Part shown: one piece after another, positions 39,284 to 47,989 of the stretch
Layout of the letters: the number at the start of each line of letters is the position of its first letter
Numbering within the stretch: position 1 is the first letter of the stretch
Origin: CAVQHY01 sp963712465
Lineage (GTDB): Bacteria > Actinomycetota > Thermoleophilia > Gaiellales > Gaiellaceae
DNA length: 64,000 bases
Assembly: GCA_963712465.1 (NCBI GenBank)
Contig: CAVQHY010000008.1
Coordinates: 434,001 to 498,000, forward strand
Direction: 5' to 3'
Program-made: the position numbers and the translations under genes
The notes under the pieces: model-generated
Database searches by the model: none
Told to the model about the DNA's origin: nothing
Seen by the model: only the letters and a program-made list of their open reading frames with translations

Positions 39284-40255
39284 ATGATGACCGTGCGTCG
39301 TTCGAGCGATTCGATAGCGTCGATGGGACTGCGGCGCGTCATCGTGGCCTCGCCGCGCGGCTTCTGCGCAGGCGTGGAGCGCGCGATCGACACCGTCGAG
39401 GAGGCGCTCGTGCGCTGGGGGCCTCCGATCTACGTGCGAAAGCAGATCGTTCACAACGTCCACGTCGTTCGCGATCTCGAGGATCGCGGCGCGATCTTCG
39501 TCGGTAGCGAGGAGGAGGTACCGCCCGGCGCGCGCGTCGTGTTCTCGGCGCACGGAGTCGCGCCCACCGTGCACGAGAGCGCCCGGATGCGTGGCCTCAG
39601 GACCATCGACGCCACGTGTCCACTCGTGGCCAAGGTGCACGCGGAGGCGCGCCATTACGCCTCGAGTGGGTACTCGATCATCCTGATCGGACACGCAGGC
39701 CACGAGGAGGTCGAGGGAACGACGGGTGAGGCGCCCGACGCGATTCTCCTCGTCGAGTCCGTCGAGGATGCCGAGCGCGTCGCTCCGGCCCGGACCGACC
39801 GGCTCGCCTACCTGACGCAGACCACGCTGTCGCTCGACGAGACGGCAGAGATCGTCGCGGTGCTCCAGCGGCGCTTTCCGGGGATCGAAGCGCCGAAGCA
39901 GGAGGACATCTGCTACGCGACCACCAACCGCCAGCACGCCGTCAAGGCGCTGCTCCCCGACATCGACCTCCTGCTCGTGATCGGCTCCCACAACAGCTCG
40001 AACTCAAACCGTCTCGTCGACGTGGCGCGCCTGCACGGCGTCGACGCCCACCTGATCGAGGACGAGAGCGAGATCGACGACGGGTGGCTCGCGGCCGTGG
40101 AGTCGGTCGGGATCACGGCGGGAGCATCGGCGCCCGACTCGCTCGTGCGCCGCGTGGTGGCGTGGTTTCGCGCGGGGGGCGTCGAGGATATCCACGAGCA
40201 GAGCGGGCTGGCCGAGAACGTCAGCTTTCGCCTTCCCCTGGAGCTCCGACAGTGA
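39284..40255 (+). CDS. ispH: 4-hydroxy-3-methylbut-2-enyl diphosphate reductase
   Basis: About 323 aa; the last enzyme of the MEP pathway, converting HMBPP to IPP and DMAPP. Three cluster cysteines are present in PRGFCAGVERAI, TIDATCPLVAKVH and EDICYATTNRQHAV. The conserved FSAHGV, GHAGHEEVEGTTGE, TQTTLS and SHNSSNSNRL segments complete the picture. Start codons at GTG 39254, ATG 39284, 39287 and 39323 are all in frame. The first conserved residues begin after 39323, so the true start lies between 39284 and 39323. It is the essential housekeeping anchor of this region. Confidence 0.95.
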   Translation: MMTVRRSSDSIASMGLRRVIVASPRGFCAGVERAIDTVEEALVRWGPPIYVRKQIVHNVHVVRDLEDRGAIFVGSEEEVPPGARVVFSAHGVAPTVHESARMRGLRTIDATCPLVAKVHAEARHYASSGYSIILIGHAGHEEVEGTTGEAPDAILLVESVEDAERVAPARTDRLAYLTQTTLSLDETAEIVAVLQRRFPGIEAPKQEDICYATTNRQHAVKALLPDIDLLLVIGSHNSSNSNRLVDVARLHGVDAHLIEDESEIDDGWLAAVESVGITAGASAPDSLVRRVVAWFRAGGVEDIHEQSGLAENVSFRLPLELRQ

Positions 40256-40284
40256 TCGAATTGGGTCAACATGGGGACCGCGAC

Positions 40285-40917
40285 ATGACGAACGGGGACG
40301 AGACAGGCATCGATCTGTACTGGCTTCCGCTCGGTGCAGGTGGCCGGGTCGTCCGGCGTGGCGGCCGCGCGTTCGAAGCGATCACGGCGCGCCTGGCGGC
40401 TCGCGACCCTCTCGCCCTGTACCACGCGGCGCTGGAGGTGCGAACGTCCGACACGAGGTTCGTGATCGAGCTGATGCCGTCCATCTGGGGCCACGCTGCC
40501 CGCGCAGGGCAGGGTGTCGTCGCGGACGGGCCCCTCGGGAGTCGGCTCGCCGGTCGGTTCGGGCTGTTTCGATACGAACTACGCTGCTGGCGAGACGGGA
40601 TCATCGCGGACGTCGAGCACGCGGTCTCGAGCCCGATGCAGATCAGCGACGATTCGCGCGCAGCCGGTCGACTCCTCGACCTCGTCCCGCTCGTGCCGCT
40701 GAGCGCGTGGGGGCGGGACGAGCTCGGCGGCGGAGAGATGTGGACCTCGAACTCGGTGATCGCCTGGCTGATCGTCCGGGCGGGCTTGCTGTCGGCCGCC
40801 GTGCGTCCACCGGCAGGTGGCCGAGCGCCGGGCTGGGACGCCGGACTGCGCGTTGCCACCCTGCAGACGTCGCTTCCCGCCCAGAGCACGCCTGCGCTCG
40901 CGGGGGCGCGCGGCTGA
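40285..40917 (+). CDS. Conserved hypothetical protein downstream of ispH
   Basis: 210 aa from ATG 40285, with GGGGA at 8 bp; a GTG at 40252 overlapping the ispH stop is an alternative. I do not recognise a family. Visible are GIDLYWLPLGAGGRVVRRGG, an internal MPSIWGHAARAGQG stretch, LFRYELRCWRDGIIADVEHA, and the C-terminal MWTSNSVIAWLIVRAGL. The pattern of WLPLGAGG...ELMPSIWG...RYELRCWRDG suggests a compact soluble enzyme-like fold (the layout recalls papain-like NlpC-type proteins), but no catalytic triad can be assigned. Position suggests translational coupling with ispH. Confidence 0.6.
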   Translation: MTNGDETGIDLYWLPLGAGGRVVRRGGRAFEAITARLAARDPLALYHAALEVRTSDTRFVIELMPSIWGHAARAGQGVVADGPLGSRLAGRFGLFRYELRCWRDGIIADVEHAVSSPMQISDDSRAAGRLLDLVPLVPLSAWGRDELGGGEMWTSNSVIAWLIVRAGLLSAAVRPPAGGRAPGWDAGLRVATLQTSLPAQSTPALAGARG

Positions 40918-40951
40918 GCCGCATGGCGATCGCGCGAGAACGGGCGCCGTA

Positions 40952-42136
40952 GTGAACGCGCGCGAGATCACGCTCGGCGTGGCCGTTCTCGGGGCTCGTG
41001 CCGGCGCGACCGCTGGACGCATCGTCGTCCTGCCCGTTCGGATCGCCGCTCGCACGCCGATCATCGGCCGGGCGGTCCGCCGAACGGGGGAGGGGCTCGC
41101 CGCGGAGGGTCGCGACGCCGTCGCGGAAGGGCGGCGCCAGGCCGAGGCGGCGGCAGGAGAGCTCGTCGTGGCTCCCGAGATCGGGCGGACGGTCGACCTC
41201 GCCCTGGCCGGTCCGTTGCCCGACGCCGCTGCGCGCTCGCTCGCAGAGCATCACGTCGTCGAGCGCGTAGCTGTCGAAGTGCTGGCGACCGCCGACTTCG
41301 AGCAGGCCGTCGCCGCAGCACTCGAGAACGAGCGGGTCGACGCGACCGTTGAGGCGGTGGTTGCAAGCCCGGCCCTGGAACGGGTCGTGACCGATCTCCT
41401 GGAGAGCAAGTTGACAGTTCAGCTGATCGATCGCGTGCTGCGCAGCCCGGAGCTGCAGAGCACGGTCGGGCGGATCGCCGCAAGCCCCGAGGTGCGCGCC
41501 GCGCTCGGCTCGCAGGCCAGGTCGCTCGCCGACGAGACGGCGGACGTAATTCGCCGCCGCACCGACAGCCTCGACGACTCTTCAGAGCACGTCGTGCGGC
41601 GCGTCGTGCGGCGACCCCGCGACGAAGCCGCCCCGGTCCCCTATGCCGGACTCATGGCTCGTGCGGCGGCGGGCGCGATCGATCTCGGGATCGCGGGCCT
41701 GTTCGCCCTGGCCACCGCCGGACTGCTAGCCCTGGTGACGTCACTCATCGATCTGAAGCCGGAGTGGCTGGTCGGGACACTGATCGGCATCGGCTGGCAG
41801 CTTGTGGTCGGTTTCTACCTCGTCCTGTTCTGGACGACGATCGGCCAGACACCGGGAATGCGACTCATGGGACTGCGAGTGGCCGATGCCCGTGGAGAGC
41901 CACCCGGCTTCGGCCGATCCCTGCTGCGCCTGCTCGGGCTGATCCTCGCGATCATTCCGATGTTCGCCGGGTTCCTCCCAGTGCTGATCGACGATCGCCG
42001 AAGGGCGCTGCAGGACTTCATGGCGAGCACCACGGTCAGGAAGACCGAGGATGGACGCGCTCCTGCGAACACCCCGACAGCGATGCCCGCTGACCTTCCA
42101 CTGCCGGCGATCGTGGACGCGCCGCCACCCGCCTGA
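40952..42136 (+). CDS. RDD family membrane protein with long N-terminal helical region
   Basis: 394 aa from GTG 40952. The first 230 residues are soluble, Ala/Glu/Arg-rich helix (ASPALERVVTDLLESKL, QSTVGRIAASPEVRAALGSQ), and the C-terminal 160 residues form an RDD domain: YAGLMARAAAGAIDLGIAGL, a Trp-containing helix, then IGQTPGMRLMGLRVADARG and RRALQDFMASTTV. The RDD domain usually marks small transporters or anchors. It lies directly downstream of the hypothetical gene. The function is unknown. Confidence 0.78.
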   Translation: MNAREITLGVAVLGARAGATAGRIVVLPVRIAARTPIIGRAVRRTGEGLAAEGRDAVAEGRRQAEAAAGELVVAPEIGRTVDLALAGPLPDAAARSLAEHHVVERVAVEVLATADFEQAVAAALENERVDATVEAVVASPALERVVTDLLESKLTVQLIDRVLRSPELQSTVGRIAASPEVRAALGSQARSLADETADVIRRRTDSLDDSSEHVVRRVVRRPRDEAAPVPYAGLMARAAAGAIDLGIAGLFALATAGLLALVTSLIDLKPEWLVGTLIGIGWQLVVGFYLVLFWTTIGQTPGMRLMGLRVADARGEPPGFGRSLLRLLGLILAIIPMFAGFLPVLIDDRRRALQDFMASTTVRKTEDGRAPANTPTAMPADLPLPAIVDAPPPA

Positions 42137-42164
42137 GCGACGACCTGAACCGGTATCCGGCTGA

Positions 42165-43442
42165 TCAGTCTTGCGACTGTGGGCCGCCGATCCCCTGGCG
42201 GTCTGCAGCGTTCGCCGCAGCCAGATCGACGGAGTCGCCGAACCTCTCGCCGACGGTCGCGTCGAGACGTGCGAGCTCGGTTTCGACCGCGGCACGGTAC
42301 TCGGGCCGAACCGACTCTTCGAGGCGCTCGAGCATCGCGCGCAGCCGACGAACGACCTGGATCGCGGTCGCCCCGTACAGCCGGATCTCGGTGACGCCGA
42401 GCGAGAGGTACTCGTCCCAGCCGGACGTCGGGATGACGAGGCGAACGCGTCCGTCGGCATCCCGAACACGCGACTGTCGGTCCAGGTCGACCGATCCGAT
42501 CATCCGAAACGCCTCCTCCAGGTAGTCGAGAACCTGGACGGCGGTGGTCGGCGCGTTCACGGCCGGCGAGAGCGCCATCAACGCGATGTCGACCATGATG
42601 CGAAGCGCGAAGCCGGGGTCCTGCTCGATCGTCCGCTCGTCGCCGAGCGCGACCATGCCGAGGAGCTGCCCGCCGTCCTTGGTGGACGCGGCAGGCACGC
42701 TGAACAGCGGCGCCTTGGCGGAGACGAAATCGCCGACGGCGTGCTCGAGCACGAGGGCGCAATCGTGCTTCCGCGCCCACTCGACCAGACCGTGTCGGTC
42801 AATCGCCTGGATCACGCCCGCGTCCCGCGACCGCACGGCTTCCCGCGGCACTCCATCAGCCACCCCGAAGGGCATGCCGGAGTCCGCGCCGCCGCCGTGA
42901 CTCGCCGTACCGATGTTCTCCTCCACCGCTCTCCTGCACCGGGCGGCGACGCGCACCGCCACGGCGACCGGCCGCAAGCGGTGGATGTACTCGTCGAGAA
43001 AGAGCAGGAAGAGAACGAGGCACACGACCACCAGGACGGCGGCGATCGTCACTCCGAGGTCCGGCACCGAGTCGGACTCGACCTGCGAGAGCAGCGTGAA
43101 CGAGAACGTCAGCGTCAGCAGGAGGAAGGTCAGGACGAGTTTCAGGAGCCGATCCCGGTACCAGAGCCGCATGTAACGGGCCGAGAACGTCCCGGTCGCC
43201 ATTTGCACCATCAGGACGGTCACCGTCACGACGAAGCCCGTCAGTCCGACCATCGCGCCGATGATGGCCGCGAGCACCGAGGTGGCCGTCGAGGCGGAGT
43301 ACGCCCAGTTCGTCGTGACGACGTCCTCGAGCTCGAGGTCGAGGATCCCCAGGGCCAGACCTACCACCGCGCCGATGAGCGGCAGCACGAGCAGGCTTCC
43401 CTTCAGGTACTGCTGCGCCCGGAACCTCGCCGCCCAGGTCAT
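42165..43442 (-). CDS. DUF2254 family membrane protein
   Basis: 425 aa. Four helices lie in the first 180 residues, including LLVLPLIGAVVGLALGI, SVLAAIIGAMVGLTGFVVTV and LLKLVLTFLLLTLTFSFTLL, with the DUF2254 core QMATGTFSARYMRLWYRDR between them. A soluble C-terminal domain follows, with DRHGLVEWARKHDCALVLEH, GFALRIMVDIALMALSPAVN and DPTTAVQVLD-type residues. The biochemical role of this family is not known. It converges with the RDD gene and diverges from the MalT-like regulator, leaving 179 bp between them that hold no gene I can support. Confidence 0.85.
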   Translation of the reverse strand: MTWAARFRAQQYLKGSLLVLPLIGAVVGLALGILDLELEDVVTTNWAYSASTATSVLAAIIGAMVGLTGFVVTVTVLMVQMATGTFSARYMRLWYRDRLLKLVLTFLLLTLTFSFTLLSQVESDSVPDLGVTIAAVLVVVCLVLFLLFLDEYIHRLRPVAVAVRVAARCRRAVEENIGTASHGGGADSGMPFGVADGVPREAVRSRDAGVIQAIDRHGLVEWARKHDCALVLEHAVGDFVSAKAPLFSVPAASTKDGGQLLGMVALGDERTIEQDPGFALRIMVDIALMALSPAVNAPTTAVQVLDYLEEAFRMIGSVDLDRQSRVRDADGRVRLVIPTSGWDEYLSLGVTEIRLYGATAIQVVRRLRAMLERLEESVRPEYRAAVETELARLDATVGERFGDSVDLAAANAADRQGIGGPQSQD

Positions 43443-43621
43443 GACATCGTCAACGCACCGCGGTCGGCGAACAGCGGGTCATGGCGGAAACGCATGATGT
43501 CATCCGCTGCGGGTTGCTGGAGCTCCGAACGGCACCGATCATCACGATCGCCCCGACACGCGATAATCCCGCTCGTGCCGGTCGAGATTGCAGGGGTGTC
43601 TGGCCTTGCGGGGGCCGGGAG

Positions 43622-45880
43622 ATGACGACAGCGGTTGCCGCGCCTCGAGCCGCGCCGTTCGATCTGCTCGAGACGAAGCTCGCCCCGCCCCCACTTCGGG
43701 CCGGAACCGTGACGAGGTGTCGGATCGACGGGCTGCGCGCGGAACGAAGTGACTCGCTCGTCGTGGTCACCGCGCCCGCCGGCTACGGGAAGACGACGTT
43801 GCTCGCGAGCTGGGTGAAGCAGGATAGGCGGCCGTTCGCGTGGCTCTCGGTCGACGAGCGGGACTCGGACCCTGCGGTGCTGCTTACGTACGTCGCTGCC
43901 GCCCTCGACGGGATCGAGCCGATCGACCCTTCGGTCTTCGAAGCACTGGGATCTCCCAGCGGGTCGATCTGGACGGCGGCGGTGCCCCGGCTCGCGAGCG
44001 CGGTCGCGCGGATGAGCCGCCCGTTCGTGCTCGTGCTCGACGACGTCCATCTCCTGGGCGAGCCCGAGTGTCTCGACGCGCTCGCGACGCTCGCGGCGGC
44101 CGTGCCCGAGGGCTCGCAGATGATCCTGGCCAGCCGGGCCGTCCCGGCGCTTCCTCTCGCCCGGCTGCGTGCAGCCGGAGAGCTGCTCGAGATCAAGGCG
44201 AGCGACCTGCGGATGGACGTGGAGGAAGCGGGGTCGCTCCTGGGCGCGGCGGGTCTGGAGCTGCCCGTCGCGAGGATCGCCGAGCTAACCGAGCAGACCG
44301 AAGGGTGGCCCGCAGGCCTCTACCTGGCCGCGCTGGGCGCTCTGAGCAGTGAGGAGTCTCTCGCCTCGGCACGATTCGACGACAGCGACGCCTACGTCGC
44401 GGACTATCTCCGCCTCGAGGTACTCGCCCGCCTCCCTACCGACGAGGTCGAGTTCCTCACCCGCTCGGCCGTTGCCGAGCCGATCTGCGGGTCGCTCGTG
44501 GACGCGCTGCTCGCCCGGCGCGATTCGGCCCGCATGCTGGAATCGCTCGAGAGCCGCAATCTCTTCGTGATCCCGCTCGACCGGTCGCGGACGTGGTATC
44601 GCTATCACCACCTCTTCAGGGATCTGCTACGGGCCGAGCTCGAACGGCGCGAGCCGGAGCTCGTCCCCGAGCTGAACGGACGCGCGGCAGCGTGGCTAGT
44701 AGCAAACGGGCGCCCCGAGGCGGCGGTGGAGTGCGCGCGTGCCGCAGGCGACATGGACCTGGCCGCGACCCTGGTTGGGGCGCTCGTCATCCCGGTGTAC
44801 CAGAGCGGTCGCATCGCGACGGCGGAGCGATGGCTCGAATGGTTCGAGCGCGACGGCCTGCTCGAGCAATACCCGCTGGTCGCCCTCCTCGGTGCCTGGC
44901 AGAAGGTGCTGACGGGACAACCCGAGGCGGGCGAGCGCTGGGCGGCCTATGCCGAGCAGGGTCGATTCGAGGGCGCATTGCCCGACGGCACCGAGTCGTT
45001 CGAGGTGTGGGTCGCGGTACTGCGGGTGATCACCTGCCCCGACGGCATCGAGCGGATGCGCACCGACGCCGAGCTGGCCATCGCCCATCTGCCCGTGCTC
45101 AGCCCGTTTGCGGTGACAGCGTTTCTCGGTCTCGGGGTCGCACACCTGCTCGGCGGCGATGCGGACGCCGCGGACGCGGCGCTCGCCACGGCGATGGAGC
45201 GGGCGCTCCAGAACGAGAGACGAGGCTCCAGCGTTACGCTCGTGCTCGCGGAGCGCGCATTGCTCGCGTGGCAGCGGGACGACTGGGCCGAGGCGAAGCG
45301 ATTCACCGAGGAGGCGCTCGTTGCGGCCCGCGGGATCGAGGGATACATGGCCACCGCGCTCACGCTGGTAGCCAGCGCCCGCGTCGCGGCTCACGAGGGG
45401 GAGGTGGAGCGGGCCCGGCAGCTCGCGATGCACGTGCAGCAGCTGCGCCCCCGGCTCACCCACGCCACACCCTGGTTGTCGACGCAGGTTTGCCTCGAGC
45501 TCGCCCGGGTTCAGGTCGCGCTGGGCGATGTCGATGGAGCGAGGACCGTTCTCGCCCAGGGCGAGGAGATCCTCCGCCGTCGACCGGACCTCGGCGTTCT
45601 CGGCGAGGAGGTCGCAGCGTTCCGGCGCCTGCTTACGACGATCGTCAACGAGGGAGACGGCTGGTCCGCGAGCCTCACTGCGGCGGAGCTCCGGCTGCTC
45701 CCGTACCTGCCCACCCACCTCTCCTTCCGCGAGATCGGGGAGCGGCTGCACATCTCGCGAAACACCGTCAAGACCGAGGCGATCTCCGTCTACCGCAAGC
45801 TGAGCGTGTCGTCGCGAGGTGAAGCGGTCAAGCGCGCTGCGGAGCTCGGGCTCCTCGAATCGACGTCGGTCGGCTCGTAG
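43622..45880 (+). CDS. MalT-type LuxR-family transcriptional regulator (STAND ATPase)
   Basis: 752 aa from ATG 43622; the open frame extends upstream but shows no protein-like sequence. The N-terminal AAA/STAND nucleotide-binding domain has Walker A in APAGYGKTTLLASWV and a Walker B in FVLVLDDVHLLGE. A central helical TPR-like sensor region follows, then a C-terminal LuxR helix-turn-helix with LSFREIGERLHISRNTVKTE and AISVYRKLSVSSRGEAV. Such proteins switch to an active oligomer on binding a ligand. The ligand is unknown. A 23-bp motif found at three further intergenic sites lies 2 bp after its stop, so it may control a small set of genes in this window (inference). Confidence 0.9.
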   Translation: MTTAVAAPRAAPFDLLETKLAPPPLRAGTVTRCRIDGLRAERSDSLVVVTAPAGYGKTTLLASWVKQDRRPFAWLSVDERDSDPAVLLTYVAAALDGIEPIDPSVFEALGSPSGSIWTAAVPRLASAVARMSRPFVLVLDDVHLLGEPECLDALATLAAAVPEGSQMILASRAVPALPLARLRAAGELLEIKASDLRMDVEEAGSLLGAAGLELPVARIAELTEQTEGWPAGLYLAALGALSSEESLASARFDDSDAYVADYLRLEVLARLPTDEVEFLTRSAVAEPICGSLVDALLARRDSARMLESLESRNLFVIPLDRSRTWYRYHHLFRDLLRAELERREPELVPELNGRAAAWLVANGRPEAAVECARAAGDMDLAATLVGALVIPVYQSGRIATAERWLEWFERDGLLEQYPLVALLGAWQKVLTGQPEAGERWAAYAEQGRFEGALPDGTESFEVWVAVLRVITCPDGIERMRTDAELAIAHLPVLSPFAVTAFLGLGVAHLLGGDADAADAALATAMERALQNERRGSSVTLVLAERALLAWQRDDWAEAKRFTEEALVAARGIEGYMATALTLVASARVAAHEGEVERARQLAMHVQQLRPRLTHATPWLSTQVCLELARVQVALGDVDGARTVLAQGEEILRRRPDLGVLGEEVAAFRRLLTTIVNEGDGWSASLTAAELRLLPYLPTHLSFREIGERLHISRNTVKTEAISVYRKLSVSSRGEAVKRAAELGLLESTSVGS

Positions 45881-45881
45881 A

Positions 45882-45904
45882 TTTCATCCTCTTGGGGCGA
45901 GGCG
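45882..45904 (+). promoter_or_regulatory. 23-bp shared motif, site 1 (regulator/CMD gene)
   Basis: TTTCATCCTCTTGGGGCGAG followed by GCG. Compared with sites at 52165, 53935 and 62059 it shares TCATCC, a GG pair and GA-N-GC at fixed spacing. It lies between the MalT-like regulator's stop and the CMD-like gene, 33 bp before that gene's likely GTG. Confidence 0.5.
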
Positions 45905-45937
45905 TCCCGCGTGTGCTCGGGAGAGAATCGCAACAAG

Positions 45938-46303
45938 GTGCAGACGCACGAGCGTACGCTTCGACTTCTGTCGGTGCCCGACGAGGCGTTCGTCGCGACC
46001 ATCCTCGCACAGGACGCGAGCAGTTCCTTGGCGGCCGGGCTCGACGCCCGTAACCACGCCTTCGTCCGGCTTGGAGCGTTGATCGCGGTCGACGCGCCGC
46101 CGGCCGCCTATCACGCGAGCGTCGCCGCGGCTGTCGGGGCCGGCGTGTCGCTGGACGAGATCGTCGGCGCCCTCGTCGCTCTGCTGCCGACTGTCGGTGT
46201 CGCCCGGGTCGCGTCGGCTGCCCCGAAGCTCGGCCTGGCGGTGGGCTACGACGTCGACGCCGGGCTCGAGGAGCACGACCAAGCCTCGATGACGGCTGGG
46301 TAG
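45938..46303 (+). CDS. Carboxymuconolactone decarboxylase-like (AhpD-fold) protein
   Basis: About 121 aa from GTG 45938; GTG 45911 is in frame but would begin only 6 bp after the shared motif. The helix pattern from VQTHERTLRLLSVPDEAFVA through LDARNHAFVRLGALIAVDAP and ASVAAAVGAGVSLDEIVGAL fits the CMD/AhpD fold. The CxxC of AhpD-type redox proteins is absent, so it is more likely a decarboxylase-like or non-redox member. It stands alone downstream of the regulator and converges with cydC. Confidence 0.78.
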   Translation: MQTHERTLRLLSVPDEAFVATILAQDASSSLAAGLDARNHAFVRLGALIAVDAPPAAYHASVAAAVGAGVSLDEIVGALVALLPTVGVARVASAAPKLGLAVGYDVDAGLEEHDQASMTAG

Positions 46304-46336
46304 CGCCACCGCGCGCTGAAAACACCGCCCAATTCC

Positions 46337-47989
46337 TCACCGATCAGTCACCGGGATCGAGACGACCTCGTCGACGAGATCGAGCCCCTCCGGGCGGTGC
46401 GTGATCAGGAGGACGGTGCGACCCTCGGCCGCCGAGAGCACGTCGCGCACGAGCTCCTCCGCAGTCTCTGGATCGAGGTGAGCTGTCGGCTCGTCGAGAA
46501 GCAGCACGGGCGTGTCTGCGAGCAGAGCCCGGGCGAGCACGAGCCGCTGCCGCTGGCCGCCCGAGAGCTGGGTGCCCTCCTCGCCGACGAGCGTCTCGAG
46601 CCCGTCGGGAAGCGATGCGACCCAGTCGGCGATCCGCGCGCGCCCGAGGGCGCCCTCGAGCTCAGCCTCGGCCGCGTCGGGACGGGCGAGCAGGAGGTTC
46701 GCCCGGATCGTCGAGGCGAAGAGGTGTGCGTCCTGGCCTGCGAGCGCGAATGTATTGCGGACGTCCTCCTGACGATATTCCCGGATGTCGCGGCCCGCGA
46801 TCGCGACGCGCCCCTGCTCGGGATCGAGGAAGCGCAGGAGAAGATTGGTGACCGTCGTCTTCCCGGCCCCGCTCGGCCCGACCAGCGCGATCCGTTTGCC
46901 CGGGTCGAGCCGCAGCTCGAAGCCGCTGAGCGCCGGCTCCTCGTCCGGCCCGTAGCGGGCGGTCACTCCCTCGAGCGTGACGGTCGCGGGCAGCGACGGA
47001 GGGGCAAGAGGCTCCGCGGGATCGCGCACGCTCGCCTCGCGGTCGACGAGATCGAGCACGCGCCGTCCGGCCGCGAGCGTGGCGGAGAGCTCCCGTGCGG
47101 CAGCCGGAAGCGCTGACACCGCGTCGAACGACGACAGCGCGAGCAGGGCAAGCGTCGCGATCAGCACACGATCGAGCTGTCCCGTATCGTGCGCCGAGAC
47201 GGCGACCGCGAGCACGCCCGCGGCGGTGACGCCCGCGACGAGGATCGAGAGCGCGTCGGCGAGGCCGGCAACGAGCGCGTCACGGCGGCCGAGACGCGCG
47301 AGCTCACCGTCAGCGGTGCGAACGCGCGCAAGGGTCGCCTCCTCCCGGCCATAGGCGACGAGCTCGGGCGCACCGCGCAGGAGCTCGACGAGCTCGGCGG
47401 TCAGCGCCGCGCGGGCGGGCGCCTGACGTCGCCCGGCGGCGCGGCCGAGCGAGCCGGCGAGCGCAGGGACGGCCACACCGCCGACGACCAGACCGGCGGC
47501 GAGGATCGCCGCTGCCGCGGGCAACACCGCAGCCGCGACGCCGACGCAGGCTGCGCCGACTGCGAGTGCGACGAGCGGCGGAGCGAGCCCGCGGAGGTAC
47601 AGCCCCTGGAGCGCGTCCACGTCCCCGACCATCCGGGTGAGGAGGTCGCCGCGGCGGTAGCCCTCGAGCTGCGCAGGCGCGAGCGGCTCGATCCGCTCGT
47701 AGAAGCGCGCCCGGATCCGGCCGAGCCCGCGCAGGGCCAGATCGTGCGAGACGAGCCGGTCGAGGTAGCGGACGATCGGCCTGGACAGGGCGAGGAAGCG
47801 GACGACGACGATCGTCTCGGTCAGGGACAGGATCGGCGGCTGCTCCGCGGCCCGCGAGATCAGGTAGCCGGCCGTCGTCATCAGGGCGACGCCGAAGCCC
47901 ACCGCGAGCGCGCCGAGGAGCACCGAGAGCGCGACGCGCCGCCAGGGCATCCCGGCGAGGCCGAGCAGGCGGCGGAGCGTCCCCGTCAT
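46337..47989 (-). CDS. cydC: Thiol/heme ABC exporter subunit CydC
   Basis: 550 aa ABC half-transporter. Six membrane helices from VALSVLLGALAVGFGVALM are followed by the nucleotide-binding domain with Walker A GPSGAGKTTV, a Q-loop, signature LSGGQRQRLVLARALL, and Walker B VLLLDEPTAHLDPETAEEL. CydDC exports cysteine and glutathione and is needed for assembly of cytochrome bd. The ATG at 47989 overlaps the cydD stop as ATGA. Last gene of cydA-cydB-cydD-cydC. Confidence 0.92.
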   Translation of the reverse strand: MTGTLRRLLGLAGMPWRRVALSVLLGALAVGFGVALMTTAGYLISRAAEQPPILSLTETIVVVRFLALSRPIVRYLDRLVSHDLALRGLGRIRARFYERIEPLAPAQLEGYRRGDLLTRMVGDVDALQGLYLRGLAPPLVALAVGAACVGVAAAVLPAAAAILAAGLVVGGVAVPALAGSLGRAAGRRQAPARAALTAELVELLRGAPELVAYGREEATLARVRTADGELARLGRRDALVAGLADALSILVAGVTAAGVLAVAVSAHDTGQLDRVLIATLALLALSSFDAVSALPAAARELSATLAAGRRVLDLVDREASVRDPAEPLAPPSLPATVTLEGVTARYGPDEEPALSGFELRLDPGKRIALVGPSGAGKTTVTNLLLRFLDPEQGRVAIAGRDIREYRQEDVRNTFALAGQDAHLFASTIRANLLLARPDAAEAELEGALGRARIADWVASLPDGLETLVGEEGTQLSGGQRQRLVLARALLADTPVLLLDEPTAHLDPETAEELVRDVLSAAEGRTVLLITHRPEGLDLVDEVVSIPVTDR